Assembly (NCBI GenBank): GCA_029263035.1
Contig: JAJCYF010000057.1
Location: forward strand, 1-39,892
Direction: 5' to 3'
Length of the DNA: 39,892 bases
From: Actinomycetes bacterium
Lineage (GTDB): Bacteria > Actinomycetota > CADDZG01 > JAHWKV01
Shown: positions 33,918-39,892 of the stretch, one piece after another
Numbering within the stretch: position 1 is the first letter of the stretch
Layout of the letters: each line of letters opens with the position of its first letter
Translations under genes and position numbers: made by a program
Notes under the pieces: generated by a model
Databases searched by the model: none
Seen by the model: the letters and a program-made list of their open reading frames with translations, nothing else
Told to the model about the DNA's origin: nothing

Positions 33918-34916
33918 ATGCGGAAACGACTGATCGCAGGGATGGCGTTGCTGAGTCTGCTTATTCTGGCGGCCGCCTGCAGCCGGGGCGACGATAGTGC
34001 ACAGACCGAGCTCTCCGGACCGGTCAGGGGTGAGGCGCCCGCCGAGTCATCGGCAGAGGATGGCAAGCTGGCGGCCCCCGACGCCCCCACTGCCGACACG
34101 GATGTGACTCGAGGCGGCTCCGGTGGGAGCGGCGGCGGGGACGGAGGTGGGAGCGGTGCTTTTGCCGGGACTACCAGCGGAGGATCGGATCAAGCGTCCC
34201 TGCCGGGCATCCCGGAGGTTCCGCCGGCCGGCAGCGGGCGGGTTATCAAGAACATCTCGCTGGAGATCGAAGTCAAAGAGGACCAGTTCCAGCGCCAGTT
34301 CAGCCGGGCAGGATCGCTGGCGGAGCAGTTCGGGGGGTTCGTGACCAACTCGCAGGTGAGCGAGACGGACGGCGAGCTGTCCTCCGGCACGCTGACCGTC
34401 CGGGTTCCCTCGGATCGTTTCGAGGAGGCGGTCGGCCGGCTGAAGGACCTGGGCAAGGTGACTGCCGAGGATCGTAGCGGGCAGGACGTTACCAAGCAGT
34501 TCGTCGACCTGGAGGCCCGGCTCAAGCAGGCCAAAGCGGAGGAGGCCTTCTTCCTGCGCCTGATGGACGAGGCCGAAGGCATCTCCGACATGATCCAGGT
34601 GCAAAGCCACCTCTCCGGCGTCCAGCTACGCATCGAGGAGATCCAGGGACAGCTCAACTTCCTGAGAGATCAGACCGCCCTGTCCACCATCTCGGTCCGG
34701 GTTTATGAGCCGGGCGCCCCGGCGTCGGGCAATCCCCAGCCGCTGACCGAGGCGTGGGAGGGTGCGATCGACGGATTCCAGTCGGTGATCGGCAGCCTGG
34801 TGGTGGCGGTCGGGTGGCTGGCGCCCTTCGGATTGATCGCGCTTGCCGGGTTGTTCGTGCTGAAGCTCCGCAACCGGCCGAAGGTGGAGCCGGCGGCGGA
34901 TCCGCCTGCGGCGTAA
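33918..34916 (+). CDS. DUF4349 domain lipoprotein
   Basis: A 332-aa lipoprotein with signal MRKRLIAGMALLSLLILAAAC (lipobox cysteine at 21), a Gly/Ser-rich linker, then a DUF4349 domain (about 105-265). That domain includes RVIKNISLEIEVKEDQFQ, GTLTVRVPSDRFEEAVGRLKDLGKV and an amphipathic coiled-coil. A C-terminal transmembrane helix (SLVVAVGWLAPFGLIALAGLFVLKL) and short basic tail follow. The protein is therefore attached at both ends of its extracytoplasmic part. AAGGAG precedes the ATG by 7 nt, which fixes the start over an upstream ATG at 33891. The function of the family is unknown. Confidence 0.88.
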   Translation: MRKRLIAGMALLSLLILAAACSRGDDSAQTELSGPVRGEAPAESSAEDGKLAAPDAPTADTDVTRGGSGGSGGGDGGGSGAFAGTTSGGSDQASLPGIPEVPPAGSGRVIKNISLEIEVKEDQFQRQFSRAGSLAEQFGGFVTNSQVSETDGELSSGTLTVRVPSDRFEEAVGRLKDLGKVTAEDRSGQDVTKQFVDLEARLKQAKAEEAFFLRLMDEAEGISDMIQVQSHLSGVQLRIEEIQGQLNFLRDQTALSTISVRVYEPGAPASGNPQPLTEAWEGAIDGFQSVIGSLVVAVGWLAPFGLIALAGLFVLKLRNRPKVEPAADPPAA

Positions 34917-34919
34917 CCG

Positions 34920-34990
34920 AGCGGGTGAGGGGAATCGGACCCCCGCCTGAAGCTTGGGAAGCTTCCGTTCTACCATTGAACTACACCCGC
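34920..34990 (-). tRNA. glyU: tRNA-Gly (CCC anticodon)
   Basis: The 71-nt minus-strand sequence folds as a tRNA: acceptor arms GCGGGTG/CACCCGC, a D-arm with TTCAATGGTAGAA, anticodon stem GAAGC/GCTTC around the loop TTCCCAA (anticodon CCC), and a T-arm with GGTCCGATTCC. The discriminator base is T. No CCA is encoded; the following bases are CGG. It resembles bacterial tRNA-Gly(CCC) closely. It lies between the DUF4349 gene and dcd. Confidence 0.95.
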
Positions 34991-35071
34991 GAAGCTGCCC
35001 GACCATAATACCTGGAGCCCGGGGGACGCCTGGTCCGCCCCCGGGATCCAACGGTTATAGGATTGGCTTCA

Positions 35072-35644
35072 ATGATCCTTTCCGACCGAGACATACGCGC
35101 CCAGATCGAGGCGGGAAGAATCAAGATCGACCCGTTCGACCCGGCCCGGGTCCAGCCCTCCTCCCTGGACGTACGTATCGACAACCAGTTCCGGGTTTTC
35201 CACAACCACCGCCACCGGGTGATCGACGTCAAGCAGCAGATGGACGACCTGACAGAGCTGGTCGCCGTCGAAGACGAACCGTTCATGCTCCACCCCGGCG
35301 AGTTCGTCCTGGGGTCCACCCGGGAGTGGGTCGAGCTGCCCGACGACATCGCCGGCCGCCTGGAGGGCAAGTCTTCGCTCGGCCGGCTGGGACTGGTCAC
35401 CCACTCGACCGCCGGGTTCATCGACCCCTCGTTCAAGGGTCACCTGACCCTGGAGCTTTCCAACCTGGCGACCCTGCCGATCACGCTGTACCCGGAGATG
35501 CTGATCGGCCAGATCGCCTTCTTCCAGCTGTCGTCCCCGGCGCAGTCCGGCTACGGAACGGGTGAGCTGCGCAGCAAGTACCAGGGCCAGCGGGGTCCCA
35601 CGCCCTCCCGCTACTGGGAGAACTTCAGCAGCGGGCCTGACTAG
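35072..35644 (+). CDS. dcd: dCTP deaminase
   Basis: A 190-aa dCTP deaminase of the trimeric dUTPase superfamily; mycobacterial relatives of the same length are bifunctional and convert dCTP to dUMP. The N-terminal [57 protein letters not shown] and the C-terminal [16 protein letters not shown] motifs are all present. ATG at 35072 gives the same length as M. tuberculosis Dcd; TAGGAT ends 8 nt upstream, suggesting leaderless expression. A TTG at 35063 in the same frame is less likely. It faces away from the tRNA-Gly gene. Confidence 0.96.
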   Translation: MILSDRDIRAQIEAGRIKIDPFDPARVQPSSLDVRIDNQFRVFHNHRHRVIDVKQQMDDLTELVAVEDEPFMLHPGEFVLGSTREWVELPDDIAGRLEGKSSLGRLGLVTHSTAGFIDPSFKGHLTLELSNLATLPITLYPEMLIGQIAFFQLSSPAQSGYGTGELRSKYQGQRGPTPSRYWENFSSGPD

Positions 35645-36021
35645 CCAGACCGGCTTTACCAGCCCAGCAGGGAGCGGTTGAACTCAGCCCCTTTCGACTC
35701 AGGATGATTGGGTAGTATGGCCCCCAAGCATTCGGTACTTTGGGAGCTATGCAGTATCAGTGCGGTGGTCCAGGATGTCTGAACTGGCGAGACGTACAAG
35801 CCCCGCACCTTTGGCGCTGAATAAGACTGATCTAATTGCCCTTATGTGCCGATACATACTGGACGAATAGGAGGCTGAGGAATAGCATGGCGCTCTCTCT
35901 AGCTGAACTAGGGAGTTTTCTTGTGTTCCTAAGCAACGGATGCGCAGCAAAGCCAGATGCTTGTGGGATTAGAAGTCTGGGTAGTAGATAATTGGTGCCC
36001 GACCCAATGAGGGAGAAGAGC
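35645..36021. other. Low-GC intergenic region before hicBA
   Basis: This stretch of about 380 bp is visibly lower in G+C than the genes on its left. No sizeable gene is supported. A 34-aa ORF (35887-35991; listed separately) and an ATTGG-N8-CCAAT inverted repeat at 35991-36008 just before hicB are the only items seen. The repeat is a candidate HicB operator. No integrase or att-like repeat with the nearby tRNA was found. Confidence 0.5.
35887..35991 (+). CDS. Possible 34-aa small ORF
   Basis: ATG at 35887 follows GAGGA by 5 nt, with AGGAGG slightly further upstream. The peptide starts MALSLAELGSFLVFLSNGC and has a short hydrophobic stretch. It ends 30 bp before the hicB start. No homolog is recognised, and it may be chance. 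Confidence 0.25.
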   Translation: MALSLAELGSFLVFLSNGCAAKPDACGIRSLGSR

Positions 36022-36384
36022 ATGAGCGTAACTACAGAGTGGCTGATTGACCGGCCCTCGCCGCAGAGCAACCCTGTTGGTTACGTAGTGCTCAGGTTCA
36101 GAATTTATGAGGACCCAGAGACTGGTTTGTACCAGGGCGAGTGTTTGGATCTCGACGCAGCCAGCTTCGGTGAGTCGGTCGAGGAGGCTCTTGACGCGAC
36201 CATGGAAGCCACTGCACTGTATCTAGAAACCATCGATGACCTTGGTGAACGAGACCGCATCTTCAAGGAGCGAGGAATCGAGATCGTCACTAAGGAGCCA
36301 AGTGACGACACGACTCTTGAAGTCGTGAGTCATCCAAGCGAGATCATTTCCGTCCAGCGACTCGCTGTAGTGGTCGCGGCTTAA
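36022..36384 (+). CDS. hicB: HicB-like antitoxin
   Basis: A 120-aa protein with the partial RNase H fold of HicB antitoxins: the strand-loop segment GLYQGECLDLDAASFGESVEEALDATMEATALYLE matches the family pattern of a short acidic strand, then GxSxEEAL and a helix. The C-terminal part, where a DNA-binding motif is often found, is not recognisable as helix-turn-helix. ATG at 36022 is about 7 nt after GGGAG. An inverted repeat lies just upstream. It is directly followed by hicA, with the antitoxin first. It would neutralise the RNase by direct binding. Confidence 0.75.
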   Translation: MSVTTEWLIDRPSPQSNPVGYVVLRFRIYEDPETGLYQGECLDLDAASFGESVEEALDATMEATALYLETIDDLGERDRIFKERGIEIVTKEPSDDTTLEVVSHPSEIISVQRLAVVVAA

Positions 36385-36387
36385 GCA

Positions 36388-36648
36388 TTGAAGGAGCCCC
36401 CGCCAAGGGGCGAGCGACAAAAAGGCCTTCCACTTCTATCAAGCGGCCAAATCGTTCGAATACTTGAGCTCGCTGGATTTGTTGCGGTTCGTCAGAAGGG
36501 CTCCCACAAGTCGTTCAAGAAGCCGGGGAGCTCCACTGCCGTAGTCCCTATGGGCAAAAAGGTTGTTCCCCAGGGCACTCGAGACCACATCCTCTTACGT
36601 CAAGCGGGTCTGTCGATAAACGAGATTCGTGACCTGATCGACGAATAA
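36388..36648 (+). CDS. hicA: HicA-family toxin (mRNA interferase)
   Basis: An 86-aa protein with the double-stranded RNA-binding-like fold of HicA: LSSGQIVRILELAGFVAVRQKGSHKSFKKPG followed by VVPMGKKVVPQGTRDHILLRQAGLSINEI. The catalytic histidine of GSH is present. HicA cleaves mRNA to arrest growth when free of HicB. The only standard in-frame start before the domain is TTG at 36388, 3 nt after the hicB stop; a good GAAGGAG lies inside the coding region, so a non-standard internal start is also possible. It is coupled to a downstream membrane gene by a TAATG overlap. Confidence 0.82.
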   Translation: MKEPPPRGERQKGLPLLSSGQIVRILELAGFVAVRQKGSHKSFKKPGSSTAVVPMGKKVVPQGTRDHILLRQAGLSINEIRDLIDE

Positions 36649-37175
36649 TGGCGGATCTAGCGGTAATCGCAATCCCAATCGTTAGCTTGCTCATCGGCTG
36701 GACGCTGTCGCAAATTGGAGACGCTCGAAAGGACCGTCGGCAAGCAGCGCGCGACCGCGCTCTGTCAGAGGCCCAATCTGTTGAACGGATAACTGAGCGC
36801 AGAACTGCGTTTCAAAGGGAAACCTTGCTGGCGCTACAGGAGGCCATGGCGGGCTTAGTACGAGCCGCAGGCCGCATCCATTACGAGGACACACTTCAGG
36901 CGCGAGGACGAGCAGCTGGTGAGCCTTGGGGGACAGCAATGGTGACTGAGGAGTTGTCTGAAAGGCATATGGAAATGACCGTTCAGACCAGCAAGCTTCT
37001 CGTGAGGATCGAAGACGTTCAACTAAGGGAGCTAGTCGCGAATTTTGTGACATTTAGCAACGGAGTCGGACGTGCGCGGTCGAAGGACGAATCCCGAAAG
37101 TTGCTTTCTGAAACCATTGAGGCCCACACTTTGGCTACCGAATGCCTCGGGGCCCTCTTACGATCCGTTTACTAA
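36648..37175 (+). CDS. Membrane-anchored coiled-coil protein downstream of hicBA
   Basis: A 175-aa protein with one N-terminal transmembrane helix (LAVIAIPIVSLLIGWTLSQIG) followed by a charged, mostly helical cytoplasmic region (about 25-175) with likely coiled-coil (ARKDRRQAARDRALSEAQSVERITERR). I do not recognise a family. Its ATG shares one base with the hicA stop (TAATG), so it is the third gene of the toxin-antitoxin operon. Similar N-TM/coiled-coil proteins occur widely in actinobacterial accessory regions. The base composition is lower in G+C than in flanking genes, suggesting acquisition. Confidence 0.6.
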   Translation: MADLAVIAIPIVSLLIGWTLSQIGDARKDRRQAARDRALSEAQSVERITERRTAFQRETLLALQEAMAGLVRAAGRIHYEDTLQARGRAAGEPWGTAMVTEELSERHMEMTVQTSKLLVRIEDVQLRELVANFVTFSNGVGRARSKDESRKLLSETIEAHTLATECLGALLRSVY

Positions 37176-37291
37176 ATGGGACTCTAATCAACTGGGTCAA
37201 GTGCTAAGACTTTCTGGGGCAGCGAGAGCGGGGGAACCCAGTCGCGCGTGACCCAAGGCGTTTCCCCCTGCCCGCGGCTACGATGGGAATC

Positions 37292-38239
37292 ATGGACATA
37301 GGCGTCTTCATCGCGGCCGAGCCGCACGAGCGGGGTCCGGCCGAGGACCTGCACGAGATGATCGACCTGGCCCAGGCGGTCGAGGAGCTCGGCTACCGAT
37401 CGCTGTACACCGCATCCCGCCACTTCTCCTCCGGCTACGCCGCGGTGCCCTCCCCACTGGTGCTGTTCGCCGCAGTCGCCGAGCGGACCACCACCCTGGA
37501 GTTCGGCCCCTCGGTGATCACCCTTCCTTTGGAGAACCTGCACCGTCTGGCAGAGGACTTCGCCACGCTGGACGCGATCTCCGGGGGCCGCGCCATCCTG
37601 GGGGTGGGAAGCGGGGACGACCCGCCGGCCTTCGAGGCGATGGGGGTCGAGTTCGACGAGCGCGCCGGGATGCTCTCGCAGAACATCGGCGGATTCCTGG
37701 AGATCCTGCAGGGCGGCGATGCCGGGGCGGGCCTCACGCTCTACCCGCCCATCGACAACCCCCTGGACAAGGTGGCGCTGGGTGCGCAGTCGGCGCGGGG
37801 TGCGTCGTGGGCGGCGTCGTTGGGCATCGGCCTGCAGCAGGGCCGCTCCGAGCCCAACAGCTGGGACCCGACGGTCTCCCAGGTCCGGGCCGCCGAGGCC
37901 TACCGGGCGGTCCACCCCAACGGCCGCATCTCCACCGCCCGCAACGCCTGGATCGGCTCTCCCGACGACCCCGATTTGTGGGAGGGCATCCGCCGACACG
38001 ATGAGTTTCTCAAGGCCCGGGGACGCGCCGGGCTCCCGGAGGATCGCACAGAGGCCCTTCGCAAGATGAACATCCGGACCGGTACACCGGAGGGTCTGGC
38101 CATCGACCTCAAGGGAGCGGTGGCCTCCATCAAGCCCGATGAGCTGTTGATCACCGCCGACCCGGGCGGCCTGGAGGCATCGGACCGGCTGAAGCGCCTG
38201 ACCGCCCTGGCAGAGGCCTTCGGTCTCGGAGACCGCTAG
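37292..38239 (+). CDS. LLM-class flavin/F420-dependent oxidoreductase
   Basis: A 315-aa luciferase-like oxidoreductase unrelated in detail to the LLM protein at 30439-31407. Family features include MDIGVFIAAEPHERGPAED, AQAVEELGYRSLYTASRHF, LDAISGGRAILGVGSGDDPPAF and the C-terminal GTPEGLAIDLKGAV. The cofactor is probably F420 or FMN; the substrate is unknown. ATG at 37292 is chosen because TACGAT ends 7 nt upstream (leaderless pattern); an ATG at 37283 falls inside that box. It lies just right of the low-GC island and 2 bp before clpS. Confidence 0.85.
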   Translation: MDIGVFIAAEPHERGPAEDLHEMIDLAQAVEELGYRSLYTASRHFSSGYAAVPSPLVLFAAVAERTTTLEFGPSVITLPLENLHRLAEDFATLDAISGGRAILGVGSGDDPPAFEAMGVEFDERAGMLSQNIGGFLEILQGGDAGAGLTLYPPIDNPLDKVALGAQSARGASWAASLGIGLQQGRSEPNSWDPTVSQVRAAEAYRAVHPNGRISTARNAWIGSPDDPDLWEGIRRHDEFLKARGRAGLPEDRTEALRKMNIRTGTPEGLAIDLKGAVASIKPDELLITADPGGLEASDRLKRLTALAEAFGLGDR

Positions 38240-38241
38240 CA

Positions 38242-38541
38242 GTGGCGGTTTCGCCGCTTGCGCCGATCAAAACCGACGACCCCTCCAACGAGGAGGACAT
38301 CAAGCCGGACCGGCCGTGGATCGTGCTGGTCTGGAATGACCCCATCAACCTGATGTCCTACGTGACGATGGTCTTCCAGAAGCTGTTCGGCTACTCGCTG
38401 GAGAAGGCGACCGCGCTGATGCTCGACGTCCACCAGAAAGGCCGGGCGGTGGTCAGCAGCGGCCCCCGTGAGAAGGCGGAGTTCGACGTTTCAAGGCTGC
38501 ACGCCCACGGCCTGTGGGCCACCATGCAGCACGATGTCTGA
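38242..38541 (+). CDS. clpS: ClpS adaptor protein
   Basis: A 99-aa adaptor that delivers N-degron substrates to ClpAP/ClpCP. The N-terminal extension is flexible; the core VLVWNDPINLMSYVTMVFQKLFGYS and the substrate-pocket segment ATALMLDVHQKGRAVVSSGPREKAE are diagnostic. It starts with GTG at 38242, directly after the LLM gene stop, and overlaps the DUF2017 gene by 8 bp, as expected for this conserved actinobacterial pair. Confidence 0.94.
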   Translation: MAVSPLAPIKTDDPSNEEDIKPDRPWIVLVWNDPINLMSYVTMVFQKLFGYSLEKATALMLDVHQKGRAVVSSGPREKAEFDVSRLHAHGLWATMQHDV

Positions 38542-39031
38542 GGCCGAGCCGGAGTACCCCGAGCCCCGTCCCCGGATCTCCCGAAAGGGCGCCGGTCGCT
38601 TTGCGCTTGAGATCCCCAAGGAGGAGCGGCTGCTGCTCCGGAATTTGCTGCCCGACCTGGGGCATATGGTCGAAACCCGGGACCCGGACACCAAGCGGCT
38701 GTTCCCCACGGCCTACCACGACGACCCGGACAAGGAAGCCGAGTACCAGGGCCTGATGGCGAACGACCTGGCCGCCGGCCGCCTGGCGGCCATCAAGACG
38801 GTTGAGGAGACCATCGATCAACCGGAGATCGAACTGTCCCAGCTTGAGTGCTGGATGGAGGCGGTCAACAGCTTGCGCCTGGTGCTGGGCACCCGCCTGG
38901 AGGTCGGTGAGGATCTGCCCCTGCTGGACCACGATGACCCCGACGCCCCCGCCTACGCGGTGTACGAATACCTGGGCTGGCTCATGGAGCAGGCGGTGCG
39001 GGCGATGAGTGAGGATCTGGCGCAGTCCTAG
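38534..39031 (+). CDS. DUF2017 family protein
   Basis: A 165-aa protein of unknown function that follows clpS throughout Actinomycetota. The RLLLRNLLPDLGHMVETRDPDTKRLFPTAYHDDPDKEAEYQGLM segment and the C-terminal AYAVYEYLGWLMEQAVRAM are characteristic. It is acidic and soluble, with no membrane segment. ATG at 38534 overlaps the clpS stop by 8 bp. The neighbourhood suggests a link to regulated proteolysis, but none is demonstrated. The stop is followed by the dnaK promoter region. Confidence 0.88.
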   Translation: MSEAEPEYPEPRPRISRKGAGRFALEIPKEERLLLRNLLPDLGHMVETRDPDTKRLFPTAYHDDPDKEAEYQGLMANDLAAGRLAAIKTVEETIDQPEIELSQLECWMEAVNSLRLVLGTRLEVGEDLPLLDHDDPDAPAYAVYEYLGWLMEQAVRAMSEDLAQS

Positions 39032-39068
39032 GGATCGCCTTTTCTTCCGGCGGCGCTACACTTGTAAA

Positions 39069-39098
39069 GTTGACTGAAACACGCTCAACTTTTACTAT
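39069..39098 (+). promoter_or_regulatory. dnaK promoter with HAIR-like HspR operator
   Basis: TTGACT (39070-39075), a 17-bp spacer and TACTAT (39093-39098) form a strong promoter with predicted start near 39105. The -35 overlaps GTTGACT-N7-GCTCAAC (39069-39089), which matches the HAIR consensus CTTGAGT-N7-ACTCAAG at 11 of 14 positions with the correct spacing. HspR binding here would repress dnaK, as in Streptomyces and Mycobacterium. Confidence 0.8.
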
Positions 39099-39185
39099 CG
39101 AAAGTAACTAAGGTCTGGAATACCTCACGGGAGCCGAGCGTTGATGCTCTCAGAAATCAAGTAAAGCAAGGGAAAGGAAACACGT

Positions 39186-39892
39186 ATGCCAAAGGCAGTC
39201 GGAATTGACCTGGGGACCACCAACTCTGTGGTGAGCGTCCTCGAGGGAGGGGAGTCGGTAGTCATCCCCAACGCCGAGGGCCATCGCACCACGCCGTCGG
39301 TTGTGGCGTTCACCAAGTCGGGAGAGATCCTGGTAGGTGAGGTGGCGAAGCGGCAGGCAATCACCAACCCCGATCGCACCATCCGCTCCGTCAAGCGCCA
39401 CATGGGCAGCAGCTGGAGCACCAATGTCGACGGGAAGGCCTGGAAGCCGCAGGAGATCTCGGCCCAGATCCTCATGAAGCTGAAGAGGGACGCCGAGGCG
39501 TACCTGGGCGACAAGGTCACCCAGGCGGTCGTCACCGTTCCCGCCTACTTCGGTGACTCGCAGCGTCAGGCCACCAAGGAAGCCGGAGAGATCGCCGGCC
39601 TGGAGGTCCTGCGTCTGGTTGCCGAGCCCACCGCCGCATCGCTGGCCTACGGACTGGACAAGGAGGCCGAGCAGACCATCCTGGTGTTCGACCTGGGCGG
39701 CGGCACCTTCGACGTCTCCATCCTGGAGATCGCTGAGGGCGTGTTCGACGTTAAGGCCACCAATGGCGACGCCCTTCTGGGCGGAGACGACTGGGACCAG
39801 AAGATCTTCGACCACCTTATGAAGGAAGTGAAGAACAGCCACTGTGTGGACCTGTCCAAGGACCGCATGGCGCTGAAGCGTATGCAGGAGGC
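39186..39892 (+). CDS. dnaK: Chaperone DnaK (5' part; truncated by window end)
   Basis: The first 235 codons of an Hsp70 chaperone. Phosphate-1 motif GIDLGTTNS (about 6-14), [36 protein letters not shown] and phosphate-2 motif [15 protein letters not shown] are intact and define the ATPase domain. Start ATG at 39186 follows an AAAGGAAA Shine-Dalgarno sequence at about 7 nt. The leader is about 80 nt from the predicted promoter. The frame stays open at the window end, so the substrate-binding domain and any grpE-dnaJ-hspR partners lie beyond 39892. Confidence 0.98.
   Translation, partial: MPKAVGIDLGTTNSVVSVLEGGESVVIPNAEGHRTTPSVVAFTKSGEILVGEVAKRQAITNPDRTIRSVKRHMGSSWSTNVDGKAWKPQEISAQILMKLKRDAEAYLGDKVTQAVVTVPAYFGDSQRQATKEAGEIAGLEVLRLVAEPTAASLAYGLDKEAEQTILVFDLGGGTFDVSILEIAEGVFDVKATNGDALLGGDDWDQKIFDHLMKEVKNSHCVDLSKDRMALKRMQE

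Noticed and set aside
34920-37200. tRNA-Gly as integration site for the hicBA island
   Set aside because: dcd lies between them, no integrase is present and I saw no repeat of the tRNA 3' end on the island's right side.

Overview
The window is a high-GC stretch of a chromosome from a member of the Actinomycetota, probably a deep-branching or uncultured lineage. Three things support this. The gene order parA-parB-cwlM-trxB ... sigM-murJ-(DUF6049)-pcnA ... ino1-padR-DUF5318 ... rpsF-ssb-rpsR-rplI-dnaB matches the origin-proximal core of Streptomyces and, in two blocks, Mycobacterium. Families largely confined to this phylum are present (DUF5318, DUF2017 beside clpS, a MurJ-linked pseudokinase). 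dnaK has a HAIR-type HspR element. Several genes have a -10-like hexamer 7-9 nt before the ATG, the leaderless layout common in this phylum.

Layout. 1-736: two minisatellite arrays (17 bp and 16 bp units), an uncoded stretch and a degenerate parS-like palindrome. 737-2565: parAB. 2569-9498 (mostly minus strand): CwlM-like protein, thioredoxin reductase without a neighbouring thioredoxin, an AMIN-like lipoprotein, a divergent B-box membrane protein, a 70-bp repeat array, the glnB/amt ammonium module, and an anti-sigma/ECF sigma pair. 9539-15101 (minus): a pseudokinase, MurJ and a DUF6049-type protein with overlapping ends. 15211-17339: pcnA and a methyltransferase. 17343-19012 (minus): ino1 and padR behind one promoter and a perfect palindromic operator. 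19135-24613: DUF5318 and four integral membrane proteins, the last a GT87-type transferase. 24843-28087: rpsF-ssb-rpsR-rplI and dnaB, with two DnaA boxes and an SOS box before dnaB. 28122-34916: ankyrin protein, GH13/LLM pair, a tandem double protoglobin-like protein with small upstream ORFs, a P-loop kinase, a predicted minus-strand RNA with C-rich loops, and a DUF4349 lipoprotein. 34920-39892: tRNA-Gly(CCC), dcd, a lower-GC island with hicBA and a membrane/coiled-coil gene, an LLM oxidoreductase, clpS-DUF2017 and the 5' part of dnaK.

Themes. One cell-wall group (CwlM-like, pseudokinase, MurJ, DUF6049) probably couples lipid II export to Ser/Thr-kinase signalling, with an ECF sigma/anti-sigma pair next to it. 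A replication and translation group (parAB, rpsF operon, dnaB) is conserved. The least expected items are the tandem globin-like protein, the C-rich-loop RNA, the SOS box at dnaB, the CTG start of rpsR inside the ssb tail codons, and the separation of MurJ from its pseudokinase. All functions are inferred from sequence reading; no database search was run.
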